Source: Silene noctiflora (taxonomy: Eukaryota; Streptophyta; Magnoliopsida; Caryophyllales; Caryophyllaceae). From it: DNA of 44,165 bases. The number at the start of each line of letters is the position of its first letter. Position 1 is the first letter of the stretch. The position numbers and the translations under genes are program-made. Below are positions 25,716-35,850 of the stretch, piece after piece. The notes beneath the pieces are model-generated. The model was not told the origin of the DNA. It made no database searches and saw nothing but the letters and a program-made list of their open reading frames with translations. The stretch lies in assembly GCA_009801015.1 (NCBI GenBank), contig VHZZ01000042.1:73872-118036 (forward strand), given 5' to 3'.

Positions 25716-26255
25716 TAGGGCTGAGCAAAATTATACGATACGGTTTTATTATACGTATCCGATACGCTATACGAATTTAATTATACGGATTTCCAGATAT
25801 CCTGTACGAATTTCCGGATATCCGATACGGTTCTTTAAAAACCGTATCGGATAAGGATCGGCAAAATATGAAATCGGATATACGGTATCCGATACGGTTG
25901 CCTTTTTTCTAGAATAAAATATTAAAATATATACATAAATCACAAAATAACCAATATCTTGGTGATTAAACCTTATTAGTATTAACTTTATATGTTATTT
26001 ACTCTTATAACTTTTTAAAACACTTTTAAGTTGCTAAAAAAAACTAACAATCACACATATAAAAGAAAAAAAATATTAAATTAAATAAATGAGGCTGAAA
26101 ACCGGATACCGGATATACGGAAAAACCGGATATACGGTTTCCGTATATACGGAAAAACCGTATCGGATAAGGATACTAAAAAAGGAGATTTAAAAAACCG
26201 TATATCCGATACGGTTTCTAAAACCGTATCGGATATCCGGTTTTGCTCACCCCTA
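25716..26255. mobile_element. hAT-like foldback element rich in CCGTATCGGATA motifs
   Basis: The ends TAGGGCTGAGCAAAA (25716-25730) and TTTTGCTCACCCCTA (26241-26255) are inverted repeats of hAT type. The flanks ACTTGAGTAC and ACTTGGTAC look like a degraded target duplication. The inner sides of both ends carry many direct and inverted copies of CCGTATCGGATA or ATACGGATAT around an AT-rich core, giving a self-pairing structure. There is no transposase, so the element is non-autonomous. Confidence 0.7.
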
Positions 26256-27236
26256 CTTGGTACGCTGAGCACATTATGGTTCTAAGAATTTTTCGAAGAA
26301 AAAGTTCTATTTTTGAGTTTTGAGTAAATCTATTTGTCAAAATGACTACGGAATTACTTTTTCACATACGGTATTTTGTACTCATTCACAATCTACATAG
26401 TATAAAAGTCAAGTCATTTGGTGAATTCCTATTGACTCTTAATTTTGAGGAAAATGTAAAATTTAGAAGGTGGTCCTCCAACCAAAAGAACATGGGTTTC
26501 ATGTTGATTTAATTTCTTTAAAACAACTTTTACCATCGATACATACATACTACATACAAAATAACAAATTACAAAAATTTATAATATGAACTATATTTTT
26601 TGCTTGAATATAACATAATAAATACAAACATTTATTCTCTAGATCTATAATACAAAATACATAAAATAAAAAAAATCGAAAAACATTTAAATATTCTGCA
26701 TGGTTGATAAAATCAGTGACTGCATTGAACATATAATATGGAATAAATATGTCGAGATTATATGTTGTTATATAGTGCATTGAACATTTAATTATTACGA
26801 TCCGTGCATTTTCTGCACGGGTTTAAAACTAGTTGTAACATTATTGTGATGGCATGTTGTCTTCAATACTTGGTGATATGTTTACCATTTGATGAGTTTT
26901 TTTCTTCTATTATGAAATTACACGATATGAGCTATTGAGAATATTGCATGTTTGTTATAAACAAATGAACAAAGACGAAGTTTGTTCCCACCATAATTGA
27001 CAAACTTGTAATGTCATTAGGTAAACCGAAAAAAAAAAAAAAAAAAAATATGTTATTTATGTCGATATACTTGTCCTTCTACGTAATTTGTTTGAAATCG
27101 AATAGCTCGTTTTCTATTGGATAACTCATATAATGTGGAATTACCTATATTTTGCAACTATACTTGGTGATACTATTTATTACAACCTTGTAGACATGAC
27201 AAGCGAGTCAATCCTGCAAGTGATGATCGTTTCCGT
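26256..27236. other. AT-rich intergenic DNA
   Basis: No gene or structured element is recognised. It contains a poly-A run near 27030-27048. Confidence 0.5.
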
Positions 27237-27335
27237 TAGGGTTTGTAATAATTTGGTTTAAATAAGGTCATTTTAAATGATGGTCGTGTCACTTAGGGTT
27301 TGTAATAATTCGGTTTAAATAAGGTCATTTTAAAC
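27237..27335. repeat. 57-bp imperfect tandem duplication
   Basis: TAGGGTTTGTAATAATTTGG starts at 27237, and the related TAGGGTTTGTAATAATTCGG starts at 27294. Both are followed by TTTAAATAAGGTCATTTTAAA. The second copy is partial. Confidence 0.85.
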
Positions 27336-27817
27336 TTGAGTCATTTTAGGGCGTGTTGTTACTTTTTATTAATTTATTTAAAGACGTGGTCAATACGACA
27401 ATGAACATCAAATTAGATCATAAAAGCCGGTTCATTCACTTCAGACCACTTTAACCCAGTCCACACGTCACACACACAAACTAAACCTAACAAAAAGGTC
27501 AATCGGTTCAATCAGCTCAGACTGGGTCATTGTCGGGTCTGCAAGAATTCGGATTAGATAGAGTCAGGTCAAGTCGCCTATTAATATCAAGTTTTCTATG
27601 AATAATGGTCTAATTTATGATAATAAGAATTTAGGTCGAATTATATTAATTTGGATCAAATAAAACCATCGCCCATACAAAAAATCCTCGGTTAAATTTC
27701 GATTCAAGTTATTCATGCCGAGTTAATTTTACAAGACCTACGTGACCTACACAAAATCCGCAAAGTCGAAACCAACCTCGGCCTTAGATAAGGTCGGTCA
27801 TAATTCATAAATAAATT

Positions 27818-28176
27818 TTGTGTAAAATGGTTTTTCTAATATTACATTATAAAACCATATAACTAAAGATTTTAGTACTCTTTTTATGAAAAGTGGTTAT
27901 TGATGAAAGTTATTTTAGTAGGAATTTTAAGTAAATAATTACTTGATATTACAATAACACAAATTCTCATTGAATACAGTATTATCCGTCGAAAGCTGAG
28001 GACGGATAGTGTCCCTCTCACAATATGCAAGTGGCACTATCCATATGGTGCTTCATTTCTCCCCACTTACCCTCTCACTTGTCTTATTGTAAGAGGGGTA
28101 TTATCCGTCTTCAGCTTATGACGGATAGCAAGACGCTTTATTATAATAATACTTGTATAAAACGGTTTTATACAAG
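27818..28176. mobile_element. Palindromic-end MITE split by a nested insertion
   Basis: The left part (TTTTGTGTAAAATGGTTTTT, then AATATTACATTATAAAACCA) and right end (CTTGTATAAAACGGTTTTAT) match the uninterrupted relative at about 40330-40510, which shares the AATATTACATT, ATATAAC and TAAATAAT landmarks. The homology is interrupted at 27958-28140 by another element. Outer boundaries are approximate. Confidence 0.6.
27958..28140. mobile_element. Mutator-like MITE nested in another MITE
   Basis: Near-identical 9-bp flanks TTACAATAA (27949-27957) and TTATAATAA (28141-28149) suggest a Mutator-type target duplication. Subterminal inverted repeats contain ATCCGTC(G/T)(A/T)AAGCTGA and GACGGATAG, shared with the copy at 31393. 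The element is 183 bp and non-coding. It lies about 290 bp upstream of the BAP31-like start. Confidence 0.7.
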
Positions 28177-28285
28177 AAGGGCCGACTCATAAAACTATAA
28201 AAGTCGGTGAATATCATGTCATAACAATTGCTTAGTCCCAACAATTTAGTCCGTACAGACCGCGTGTAAATCTCCGCTCCAAAAT

Positions 28286-28431
28286 ACGTGTCACACACTC
28301 CTTCTCCCTCTTCCTCTTCCTATAAACAAACAAACAAACAAACAAACACCTTCCTTCCTCCATATCTCCAGATCCACCTTCCTCCTTCCTCCTTCCTCCT
28401 TCATCATCAAACCTTGATCAAATCTTCAACA
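28286..28431 (+). promoter_or_regulatory. Pyrimidine-rich 5' leader of the BAP31-like gene
   Basis: An ACGTGTC motif (28286-28292), the core of ABA-response-type G-box elements, is followed by CT-rich DNA. It also contains an AAAC microsatellite (about 28324-28347) and CCTT/CCTCCTT repeats (about 28376-28402). CT-rich leaders are common near plant transcription starts. A regulatory role for the ACGT motif is only a possibility. Confidence 0.35.
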
Positions 28432-28827
28432 ATGGCGTTGGAATGGGTAGTACTAGGCTACGCAGCAGCAGCAGAAGCAATAATGGTCCTTCTTCTCACA
28501 CTTCCAGGTCTAGATCCTTTACGTAAAGGATTAATCTCCGTGACTCGTAATCTTCTCAAACCGTTTCTCTCAATTGTTCCGTTTTGTCTCTTCCTTCTCA
28601 TGGATATTTACTGGAAATATGAGAATCGTCCGAGTTGTGAGTCTGACTCGTGTACTCCGTCCGAGTTTCTTCGTCATCAGAAATCGATTATGAAGAGTCA
28701 GAGGAATGCGTTGTTGATTGCTGCTGCGTTGATGTTTTATTGGATTTTGTATTCTGTTACTGCTTTGGTTGTTAAGGTTGAGCAGTTGAATATTAGGGTT
28801 GAGAGGTTGAAATCTAGGGCTGATTGA
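28432..28827 (+). CDS. BAP31-like ER membrane protein
   Basis: This single-exon gene encodes 131 residues. The start MALEWVVLGYAAAAEA is chosen because it opens directly into the first hydrophobic segment, as in plant BAP31-like proteins of about 130 residues. Upstream in-frame codons are low-complexity leader sequence. Three membrane segments are visible near residues 3-24, 40-60 and 94-116 (ALLIAAALMFYWILYSVTAL). A short basic amphipathic tail (EQLNIRVERLKSRAD) may form the beginning of a coiled coil. The family (B-cell receptor-associated protein 31-like) acts in the ER, where animal relatives help sort and export membrane proteins. Plant members are shorter, lack the long caspase-recruiting tail and are little characterised. 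No C-terminal KKxx retrieval signal is present. The gene is complete. Confidence 0.88.
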   Translation: MALEWVVLGYAAAAEAIMVLLLTLPGLDPLRKGLISVTRNLLKPFLSIVPFCLFLLMDIYWKYENRPSCESDSCTPSEFLRHQKSIMKSQRNALLIAAALMFYWILYSVTALVVKVEQLNIRVERLKSRAD

Positions 28828-30914
28828 TCGAAGAAATTTGGGGATTTAGGGTTTTTGTTGTCTGTGTTGTTTTTGTTATGTCGAATCGTTTCTGTTTTGT
28901 TTCTGGTTTACTGGATTAAAGAACGCGATTTCGCCGTTTTATGTTATTTAATTACTCTTTAATTAATACTTGTATGTGTTTGGTTTTGTTGATTAATTGC
29001 ATCCATATGATCCTAGATTTGTTTACCTTTTTTTAGTCTTTGCGAGCTTTAGTTTGATCAAAGCTAAACAATTGATAATGGCGGAGGGAGGGATTGCGAT
29101 TTCGTGATGCTTGTATTTGGTTGTTGAATCTGTTGTTTTTCGATGGTTGATTGCGTCTATATGATCTGTTTTTTAATACTTTGTCGTCTGTTCCGTTTGT
29201 TTGTATACGTAATTCAAATTTTGATTGTCTAAAACTGGACATTGATGCTAGTATCTTTTGATCGTTGGGGAGGTTAGGCGTAGATTATCGTGTGGCGAAA
29301 TCTGTGATGGTTGTTGGAGAGTTTGGTTGGATGATTTGTTTGTGTTATTAGAGCAATTACTGTGAATTGTGCTCCTTCCGTCCCATTCTTCTGTTTACGT
29401 TTATATCCTTTGTGATCAGTATTTTGATCGAGGTAAACAAGTGATTGGAACAACGTAGGGAGTATGTTTTTTTATTCATTTGAATACCCGTAATTCTGCT
29501 AGCTCATTTACAATTTTCTATTCAGTGCGAGCATATGTTAAGAACTTAAGATTCATGCTTGTAATCGTAGTCACATAGGGTATTCATTTTGGGTCATTCA
29601 GAAACACGCTCTCCTTCATGCTAACACAAGGTAGGTTGCGTATATTGAACCTCTTATCCCCAAACCTGCAACCTTAGGTAATGTTGGTGCATCTTAGTCT
29701 CTTAGGCAACAAAGGGATTGGAAATCCAAGCATGATAGAGAATTATTCTGAGTCTCTGACCTTGTGAAATGCCTTGTAAAAATACTCCCTAGCTTTCCAT
29801 TTCACATTAGTGAGATCATTATTTCATCGATGCTGGTACCACATCGCATTCATCAGTCTCTGAACCTTAGTGGTGACATGGTAGTCGTAATTCTCCGTCT
29901 TTGTGGAAGGTTTTAGTTTGTGGATAGATCAGTTTTTAGTCATGTGCATCTTGTTCGATTCTCGTAGATTATTTGTGTTATACAGTCCGTCTCGCTTGTG
30001 ACGGCTCACAAGCCTCTCCCCACTTGCCTCTCCCACTTGCAAGTTTGTCTCACGTCACAAAACTTGTGACGTGTTTACACACGTCACAAATGAGAATTTG
30101 TGTTATAATATTGCCTGATTGTGTTGTATATTCCTTGATCTTTCTTTGTTCTGTCCAGAAATTGATACTATGCTTTCAGTTGATTCTACTGATATCAATC
30201 ATTTCACCATCCTTTCTCATTGATTCTGTGTCTTCATTCTTCAACCCAAACTTTCATTGGTTCCTGTTGATTCTGTAGATTTCGCTGTCCGTTCTCTTTA
30301 GTCTTTTGTCTTCAACCCAAACTTCCATTGCGTAGTGTTACATTATAGCGTTAGTTTATGTCTGTCATCGGACCTGTGATACGCTGTCAAAACGATTCTC
30401 TGGTTTTTGTTTTTGTTGCTTTGTACACTGTACAGTGTTCTTTATGCAGCTGAAAAAAATGAAAACACTTCTTAACCCTTGATCTCGCAGTTTTGCTGCA
30501 CATATTAATGTGTTCAATTTGTTTCTATGTAGTCCATATTCTTGATAAAATTTTCATGCAGTACTCCATTTATGGTAATTGCCTATAGTTTAGTTCGTTC
30601 CATGGTACTCCATTTACCCCTTTATTTCGGGGAGAATCTGTATGTAATGACGATAATTTTCAAAACCGTAATAACTCTTTATCAGTTGTGATCATGTGTC
30701 CTGGCACTTTTAGATTAATATAAGCTGATATAAACTTATGTTATGAATGCTGAGCAGTCTTTAGCCTGGTGAATTTGAAAGGAGTTTTTGGTTTGTTTGG
30801 ATAAAATCTACATGTACAGCCTTGAGGACTGTAAGGGAGGGGGAAACGAAAAATCAGACTCTTTTACAGTTTTACTGTGAAATATAGAGTATTGTTTTGT
30901 TTTCTCGTAGCAAA
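28828..30914. other. Non-coding spacer downstream of the BAP31-like gene
   Basis: T/G-rich, probably 3' UTR at first. No convincing coding exon was found on either strand. It contains the MITE at about 29983. Confidence 0.5.
29983..30113. mobile_element. MITE of the GTGACG inverted-repeat family
   Basis: The central sequence (CTTGCCTCTCCCACTTGCAA, then GTCTCACGTCACAA) and right end (CACAAATGAGAATTTGTG) match the better-preserved copy at 43353. CTTGTGACGG at the left and CACGTCACAA at the right give the inverted ends. TTTGTGTTATA occurs on both sides, but part of it overlaps the element end, so the target duplication is ambiguous. Confidence 0.65.
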
Positions 30915-31386
30915 ATATCGTCCTGTTTCTATTGCAAAATATCTTTCTCCTATCGCACTTAAAGTTCTGGCCATAGCTAGCTAGTAGGGTGATAATGTTG
31001 TAGCCATTACTCGCTCTCGTGAGAGTGAAGTATTGTCGAGGAGCTAGGTCACTGGCATATAACCTTTGATGGGTAACAGGGTGAGACGGCTGTGAAGGAT
31101 CTGAATATTCGCTGTTGAATGCTGGTTGGCTAAATGAATTCCGACTTCTATGACTTTGGCCTTCGTAGTTTCAGGCACCTATTGTTGATGTAGTTATTTG
31201 TTTCCGGCCTTTGAGACAACCTTGTTGCAGTTTCCGATAACACACGGCTCTTCCTCCGACACTGTACATTCCCCATCGTAGCACTATGTATGCTAAGCAT
31301 TCATTCAAAGTGGGCTGTGCACTAATGGATCACTCTATTCTCCATGGGCCATTGCGAATATTCCATGAAGTCCAGATGATCATGTA
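30915..31386. repeat. Left copy of a diverged direct repeat flanking the PPR gene
   Basis: Collinear with 35283-35850 through many landmarks: TCTATTGCAAAATAT, CCTATCGCA, AATGTTGTAGCCA, GGATCTGAATATTC, GGCTAAATGAATTCCGA, CCATGGGCCAT and GATCATGT. Indels and substitutions are frequent. The minus-strand reading has only short open stretches. Homology stops at 31386 where a MITE is inserted, and shorter matches continue to about 32300. Confidence 0.75.
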
Positions 31387-31392
31387 AAATTT

Positions 31393-31568
31393 CACAAGAG
31401 ACGGACACTATCCGTCACAAGCTGAAGACGGATAGTGCTCCTCTCACGATATACAAGTGACATTATCCATGGGGCGCGCTATTTCTCCCCTACTTGCCTT
31501 ATTGTGAGAGATGCACTATCCGTCTTCAGCTTGTGACGGATAATGTCCGTCACAAGCAAGACGCTTTG
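31393..31568. mobile_element. Mutator-like MITE with 9-bp target duplication
   Basis: GTAAAATTT flanks both sides exactly (31384-31392 and 31569-31577). The ends carry long inverted repeats with GACGGACACTATCCGTCACA on the left, near-complemented on the right, continuing AGCTGAAGACGGATAGTGC. It is non-coding, 176 bp, and of the same family as 27958-28140. It interrupts the left PPR-flanking repeat. Confidence 0.82.
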
Positions 31569-31854
31569 GTAAAATTTACCCAATTGCTAAAGATAGTCGA
31601 CAATTTTAATGAACTGCCCGAATCTCCTCTTGAGTATTGACCCCTTCCACCCAAAACATTGTCAGTCAAACAATCGAGAAACAATTTAATGGACAAATGG
31701 AACCTAACAACTAATATCGAATAACAAACAATTGACGAACCTTCGAATTGATCTATACGTTAAACTAAAGACGTAAATTGAATCGATTTTTCTAAGATCA
31801 AAATGACGAATTGCTTATCCCGGGTAGATTTTACACTTTCATATGTTATATTGT

Positions 31855-32300
31855 ACTTTTTATTAAGTAGAGCACGAAAACGTTACATTTCAAGGTTTTC
31901 TACCTATACGTCCCTTTAAGGATTATAATCTTTAGTTTTGTATAGCTTTTACGCATTTAGAAAACGTATTGCTTTTACAGAGATTTAATGGTTTATGCTA
32001 CCCGAGTTGTACTATCAAATAAGTCTTTTTAGGGAACTAGTCAATAAAAACTGCTTTCTACCCTTTAACTTGTCGATACTCTTTACCTGCTTTCAATAAT
32101 CATTTTTTTCTTTACTTGCTCCCCAATAATCGTTTTTTTTTTTTTTTCTTTTGATAACCGTGAATAAGGTTTTGACACACACAATCCCGAAACCCGATTG
32201 CTTTGGTGCGGGAAAAGGTGCACCCAACGATCCGACAAAAATAGCAGACCTTGACACATTGGATCTTTGGCAACAAGGATCAACCTTGTAGTAGACTAGT
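31855..32300. repeat. Continuation of the left flanking repeat
   Basis: Two blocks match the right side in the same order. TATTAAGTAGAGC...TTTCAAGGTTTTCTACC (31858-31910) parallels 36293-36345, and ACATTGGATCTTTGGCAACA then AGGATCAACCTTGTAG (about 32255-32292) parallels 36523-36560. A T homopolymer lies near 32129-32147. Confidence 0.55.
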
Positions 32301-32707
32301 ATGGATTCAGAACCTATACCACCGTACTATTAAACTCCGTTACATTTCAATCCGACTTGTTGAACCAAACGATCCCGTTGATACAAGATTAGCAAAAATA
32401 CTCAAAAAGCTCACACCCGCCTATTATATTCGTATCTGATTACTGCCTCTTGAGCCAATTTGTAAGGTATATCATTGGAGCCTTCAATTTTCTCAATTTT
32501 CTAGGGTTTCATCTTATGCCTTTTGTTTGTACTGTTTTTATTTTTATTTTTATTTTTTTTCAATCAATTGAAAATACTATACATTTGTGAATAGCAGTGT
32601 ATTAATCAAGGTTAAACAAATGATTGAGACGGAAGGAGTAGTAGTTGAGACTCCGTTTAAGATGGCATTATGCCTCTATTGCCAGTGATCAAATTCCGCC
32701 AAGATTT

Positions 32708-32731
32708 ATGCACGTAAAGTTTGGATTTTGA
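32708..32731 (+). promoter_or_regulatory. Seven-codon uORF overlapping the PPR start codon
   Basis: ATG at 32708 is followed by six sense codons and TGA at 32729-32731. The final A of that stop is the first base of the PPR ATG (TGATG). If the transcript includes it, such an arrangement can lower or couple translation of the main frame. That effect is inferred. Confidence 0.5.
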
Positions 32732-35118
32732 TGTGGGGTGTTCATTCTGTCAAAGGGCGGCTATTTTTCAATTTCAAACACCATGTGATTGTAAGTTCCA
32801 ACCCTTTTAATCGTCTTTCTCCGTTATTATTCTCATCTTTTTCATCAGTTAATAACAAAAGACATGTATTTAATGCAAAAGAAGTGCATCCTGAGGAAAA
32901 TGAGCATATGGGTAGCAGGCAAAATAGGGAATTCAAGTCTGATTTCGAAACCCCAGTTGTTGAAAACCACGATTTTGCTAAATTGATTTGTGGGTCTGAT
33001 GAACAAGTTGTAGGTGATACAGATGAGGATAATGTTGTCAAGGATGAAGATTTTAAGGGTTTAGATTCATATGATAAAAGTTGTGAGAAAAGTGAGGATA
33101 GTAGAAAATATGTGAAGGATGAAACTGAATTTAGGCACCCTTTGGTTAGGGATACATGTAGGTTAATTGCATTGAGATCGAATTGGAACCTTGAAATTGA
33201 ACGTGAGTTGCGAAATTTACTAAGAAGCCTTAAACCCCGTCAAGTGTGTGCAGTTTTGCACTTGCAGGAAGATGAAAGGGTAGCATTACAGTTCTTTTAT
33301 TGGGCTGCCAGGCAATGGCGGTATCGCCATGACCCCATTGTTTACTGCGCAATGCTAAATATACTTGGCAAAACGAAATTGTGTGAGGGGGCTTGGAGGG
33401 TCCTTCGTCTCATGTATAGACGGGAAATCTATCGCAGTCAAGAGGATTTTGGTTGTTTGATGGTTTCTTATAGTAGAGCTGGAAGATTAAGGCATGCATT
33501 TAGGGTTCTTGGAATAATGCAAAAGGCGGGCATACACCCTAACCTATCTATTTGTAACACAGCAATTCATTGCTTAGTGATGGCCAACAGGTTGGACAAA
33601 GCTTTTAAATTTCTAGAAAGGATGGAGCTTGTTGGTATCAAACCTGATGTTGTATCATATAACTGCCTGATTAAAGGCTATTGTAAGGCTGGCCAGGTGA
33701 AGGATGCCATCAGGCTGATTGATAGCATGCATCTGAAGGGAATTGCCCCCGATAAAGTTAGTTTTTATACTGTCATGGCTTACTTTTGCAAGGACAAGAA
33801 CATGACGGAGGTCAAATTGTTGCTTGAAAAAATGGTAGCCTATAATTTAATTATAGATATGGTTACTTATAATAATCTCATTCATATGTTTTGTAAGCAT
33901 GGGCACAGTGATGAGGCTTATGAATTCTTAAAAAAATCACAAAAACAAGGGTTTCGAGTGGATAAAGTAGGTTACACGGCATTAGTTCATGCTTTATGTA
34001 AGGGAGGACGGATAGACAAAGCAAAAGAAATTGTTAATGAGATGTTTGAGAAAGGTTGCGTTCCAGATGTAGTGACTTATACTACACTTGTAGATGGATT
34101 TTGTCGAATAGGGAGGATAGATGAAGCCAAAAACCTACTACAGAAGATGTACAAGGATGGCTGCAAACCAAACACAATAACACACACGGCCTTCCTAAAT
34201 GGCCTTTGTCGAAATGGCAGCTCATTAGAGGCTCGAGAAATGATGAATAGAAGTGAGGAGGAATGGTGGACACCAAATGGCACCACATATAGTGCTATAA
34301 TCAATGGTTTGTATAGAGAGGGGAAATTGTCCGAAGCTTGTGACATGGTTAGAGAGATGATTGAAAAAGGGTTTATTCCTTCTCCTGCTGAAATAAACAT
34401 GCTGCTTCTGTCTCTTTGCAGGGAAAGAACAGATGATGCCAAAAGTTTCATGAATGAGTGTCTTAGCAAGGGATGCGATATTAATGTGATAAATTTTACG
34501 ACCGTTATTCATGGATACTGTCAGAATGACAATTTTGAGGGTGCTTTGTCTTTGCTTGATGATATGTATCTGGTCAACAAGTCCCCTGATGTTGTCACAT
34601 ATACTTCAATAATTGATGCTTTAGGAAGAAAGGGTAAAATTGAAGAGGCAAGCAATCTTCTGAATAAAATGCTTGGCAGAGGCATTCTTCCAACTCCTGT
34701 TACATACCGGTCAATAATTCATAGATTTTGTCAGCATGGTAAGGTTGAAGAATTGACGAAGATATTACAGAAGGTTTTGCCTAGACAACCCTATAAGACT
34801 GCATATAATCGGGTGATTGAAAAACTGTGTAGCTTTGGATATTTAACTGAAGCTTACAACCTTTTGGGTGAGGTTCTTAAAACGGCTTCAAAAACTGATG
34901 CTCATTCCTGTAGCGTGCTCATGAATAGTTATTTAAAGTCGGGTACCCCTTTATCGGCATTCAAAGTCGCTTGTAGAATGTTTAGGCGAAATTTGATACC
35001 GGATTTAAAGTTAAGTGCGAACATGAGAAAGAGACTGATCTTAGATGGACATACGAAAGAGGCAGATAAGCTAATTAGGCAATTTGTTGAGCGTGGGTTC
35101 AAGTTGCCTACTTGTTGA
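32731..35118 (+). CDS. P-class pentatricopeptide repeat protein, probably organellar
   Basis: This intronless gene of 795 residues starts at ATG 32731; the TTG just before it is not a plausible start. Residues 1-50 are rich in basic, Ser and hydrophobic residues with hardly any acidic ones, as in a mitochondrial or plastid transit peptide. An acidic linker follows to about residue 130. From about residue 204 to the C-terminus there are about 17 tandem 35-residue PPR motifs of the form VTYTTLVDGFCRIGRIDEAK...M...G..PD; one is 34 residues. No E, E+ or DYW domain follows, so it is P-class. Such proteins bind organellar transcripts base by base, and residues 5 and 35 of each motif set specificity. 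They act in stability, splicing or translation. The RNA target is unknown. The conserved FFYWAARQWRYRHDP segment precedes the repeats. The gene lies between diverged direct repeats. Confidence 0.93.
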   Translation: MWGVHSVKGRLFFNFKHHVIVSSNPFNRLSPLLFSSFSSVNNKRHVFNAKEVHPEENEHMGSRQNREFKSDFETPVVENHDFAKLICGSDEQVVGDTDEDNVVKDEDFKGLDSYDKSCEKSEDSRKYVKDETEFRHPLVRDTCRLIALRSNWNLEIERELRNLLRSLKPRQVCAVLHLQEDERVALQFFYWAARQWRYRHDPIVYCAMLNILGKTKLCEGAWRVLRLMYRREIYRSQEDFGCLMVSYSRAGRLRHAFRVLGIMQKAGIHPNLSICNTAIHCLVMANRLDKAFKFLERMELVGIKPDVVSYNCLIKGYCKAGQVKDAIRLIDSMHLKGIAPDKVSFYTVMAYFCKDKNMTEVKLLLEKMVAYNLIIDMVTYNNLIHMFCKHGHSDEAYEFLKKSQKQGFRVDKVGYTALVHALCKGGRIDKAKEIVNEMFEKGCVPDVVTYTTLVDGFCRIGRIDEAKNLLQKMYKDGCKPNTITHTAFLNGLCRNGSSLEAREMMNRSEEEWWTPNGTTYSAIINGLYREGKLSEACDMVREMIEKGFIPSPAEINMLLLSLCRERTDDAKSFMNECLSKGCDINVINFTTVIHGYCQNDNFEGALSLLDDMYLVNKSPDVVTYTSIIDALGRKGKIEEASNLLNKMLGRGILPTPVTYRSIIHRFCQHGKVEELTKILQKVLPRQPYKTAYNRVIEKLCSFGYLTEAYNLLGEVLKTASKTDAHSCSVLMNSYLKSGTPLSAFKVACRMFRRNLIPDLKLSANMRKRLILDGHTKEADKLIRQFVERGFKLPTC

Positions 35119-35282
35119 AGCAATAGTGTACGATTTTTGGCACTTTGGTTGATTTCAGCTTGTAGTTTTAGTTTGTGGCAAAGTGCTTCCTCTTTTTTGA
35201 GGCAATTAGGTACTCTCAGCTTCTCTTGATATTGATCTAATTAGCTCAGGGACTAAATGGCTGTTTTAATGTGGAATGTCTT

Positions 35283-35850
35283 CTATTGCAAAATATATTC
35301 TTCTCCTATCGCAACATAGTCTTCCCTAGCACTCTAGTTCGGGTCCTTGGATATTGGCCATAGGTAGATAGGGTGTTAATGTTGTAGCCAGAACTCACTC
35401 TTTTGAGAGCGAGTGAATTACTAATGAGAAGCTGAGACAAAGGTGTGTAACTTTTGATGGATAAAAAGGTGAGATGTTTGCAGCGGATCTGAATATTCCC
35501 TGTTCCATGGCTAAATGAATTCCGAGCTGATGAGCTCCATGGCTGTGGCCATCTAATTTCAACAACCTATTGCTGATTGGATACTGCCTTTGAGACAGTC
35601 TCGTTGCACTTTCAGATAACATATCGTAAGTCTCTTCCTCCCACATGGCCACGCTGTAGCATGCCCATCTGAATTTTGCACTCATGTTCCGGCAAGAGGA
35701 ACATGATCATAGCTGGTAGCATATTGGTAAAGCCTGTACTATGCTTGGCATCCATTCACAGTGGGTTCTGCATGACTGCACTAGTGCATCACTGTTAGTT
35801 TTCCATGGGCCATCGAGAATATTCCGTTCCGTCCAGACGATCATGTGAAA
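35283..35850. repeat. Right copy of the direct repeat flanking the PPR gene
   Basis: Homologous and parallel to 30915-31386 (see the left copy for landmarks). It is longer by about 100 bp, partly through extra sequence around 35660-35730. The minus strand has modest open frames (for example a stretch containing HMIVWTERNILDGPW) that vaguely recall retroelement-derived C-terminal regions. They are too short and diverged to name. Confidence 0.75.

Noticed and set aside
34077..34512. Overlapping minus-strand open frames within the PPR gene
   Set aside because: They are antisense shadows of the PPR coding sequence.
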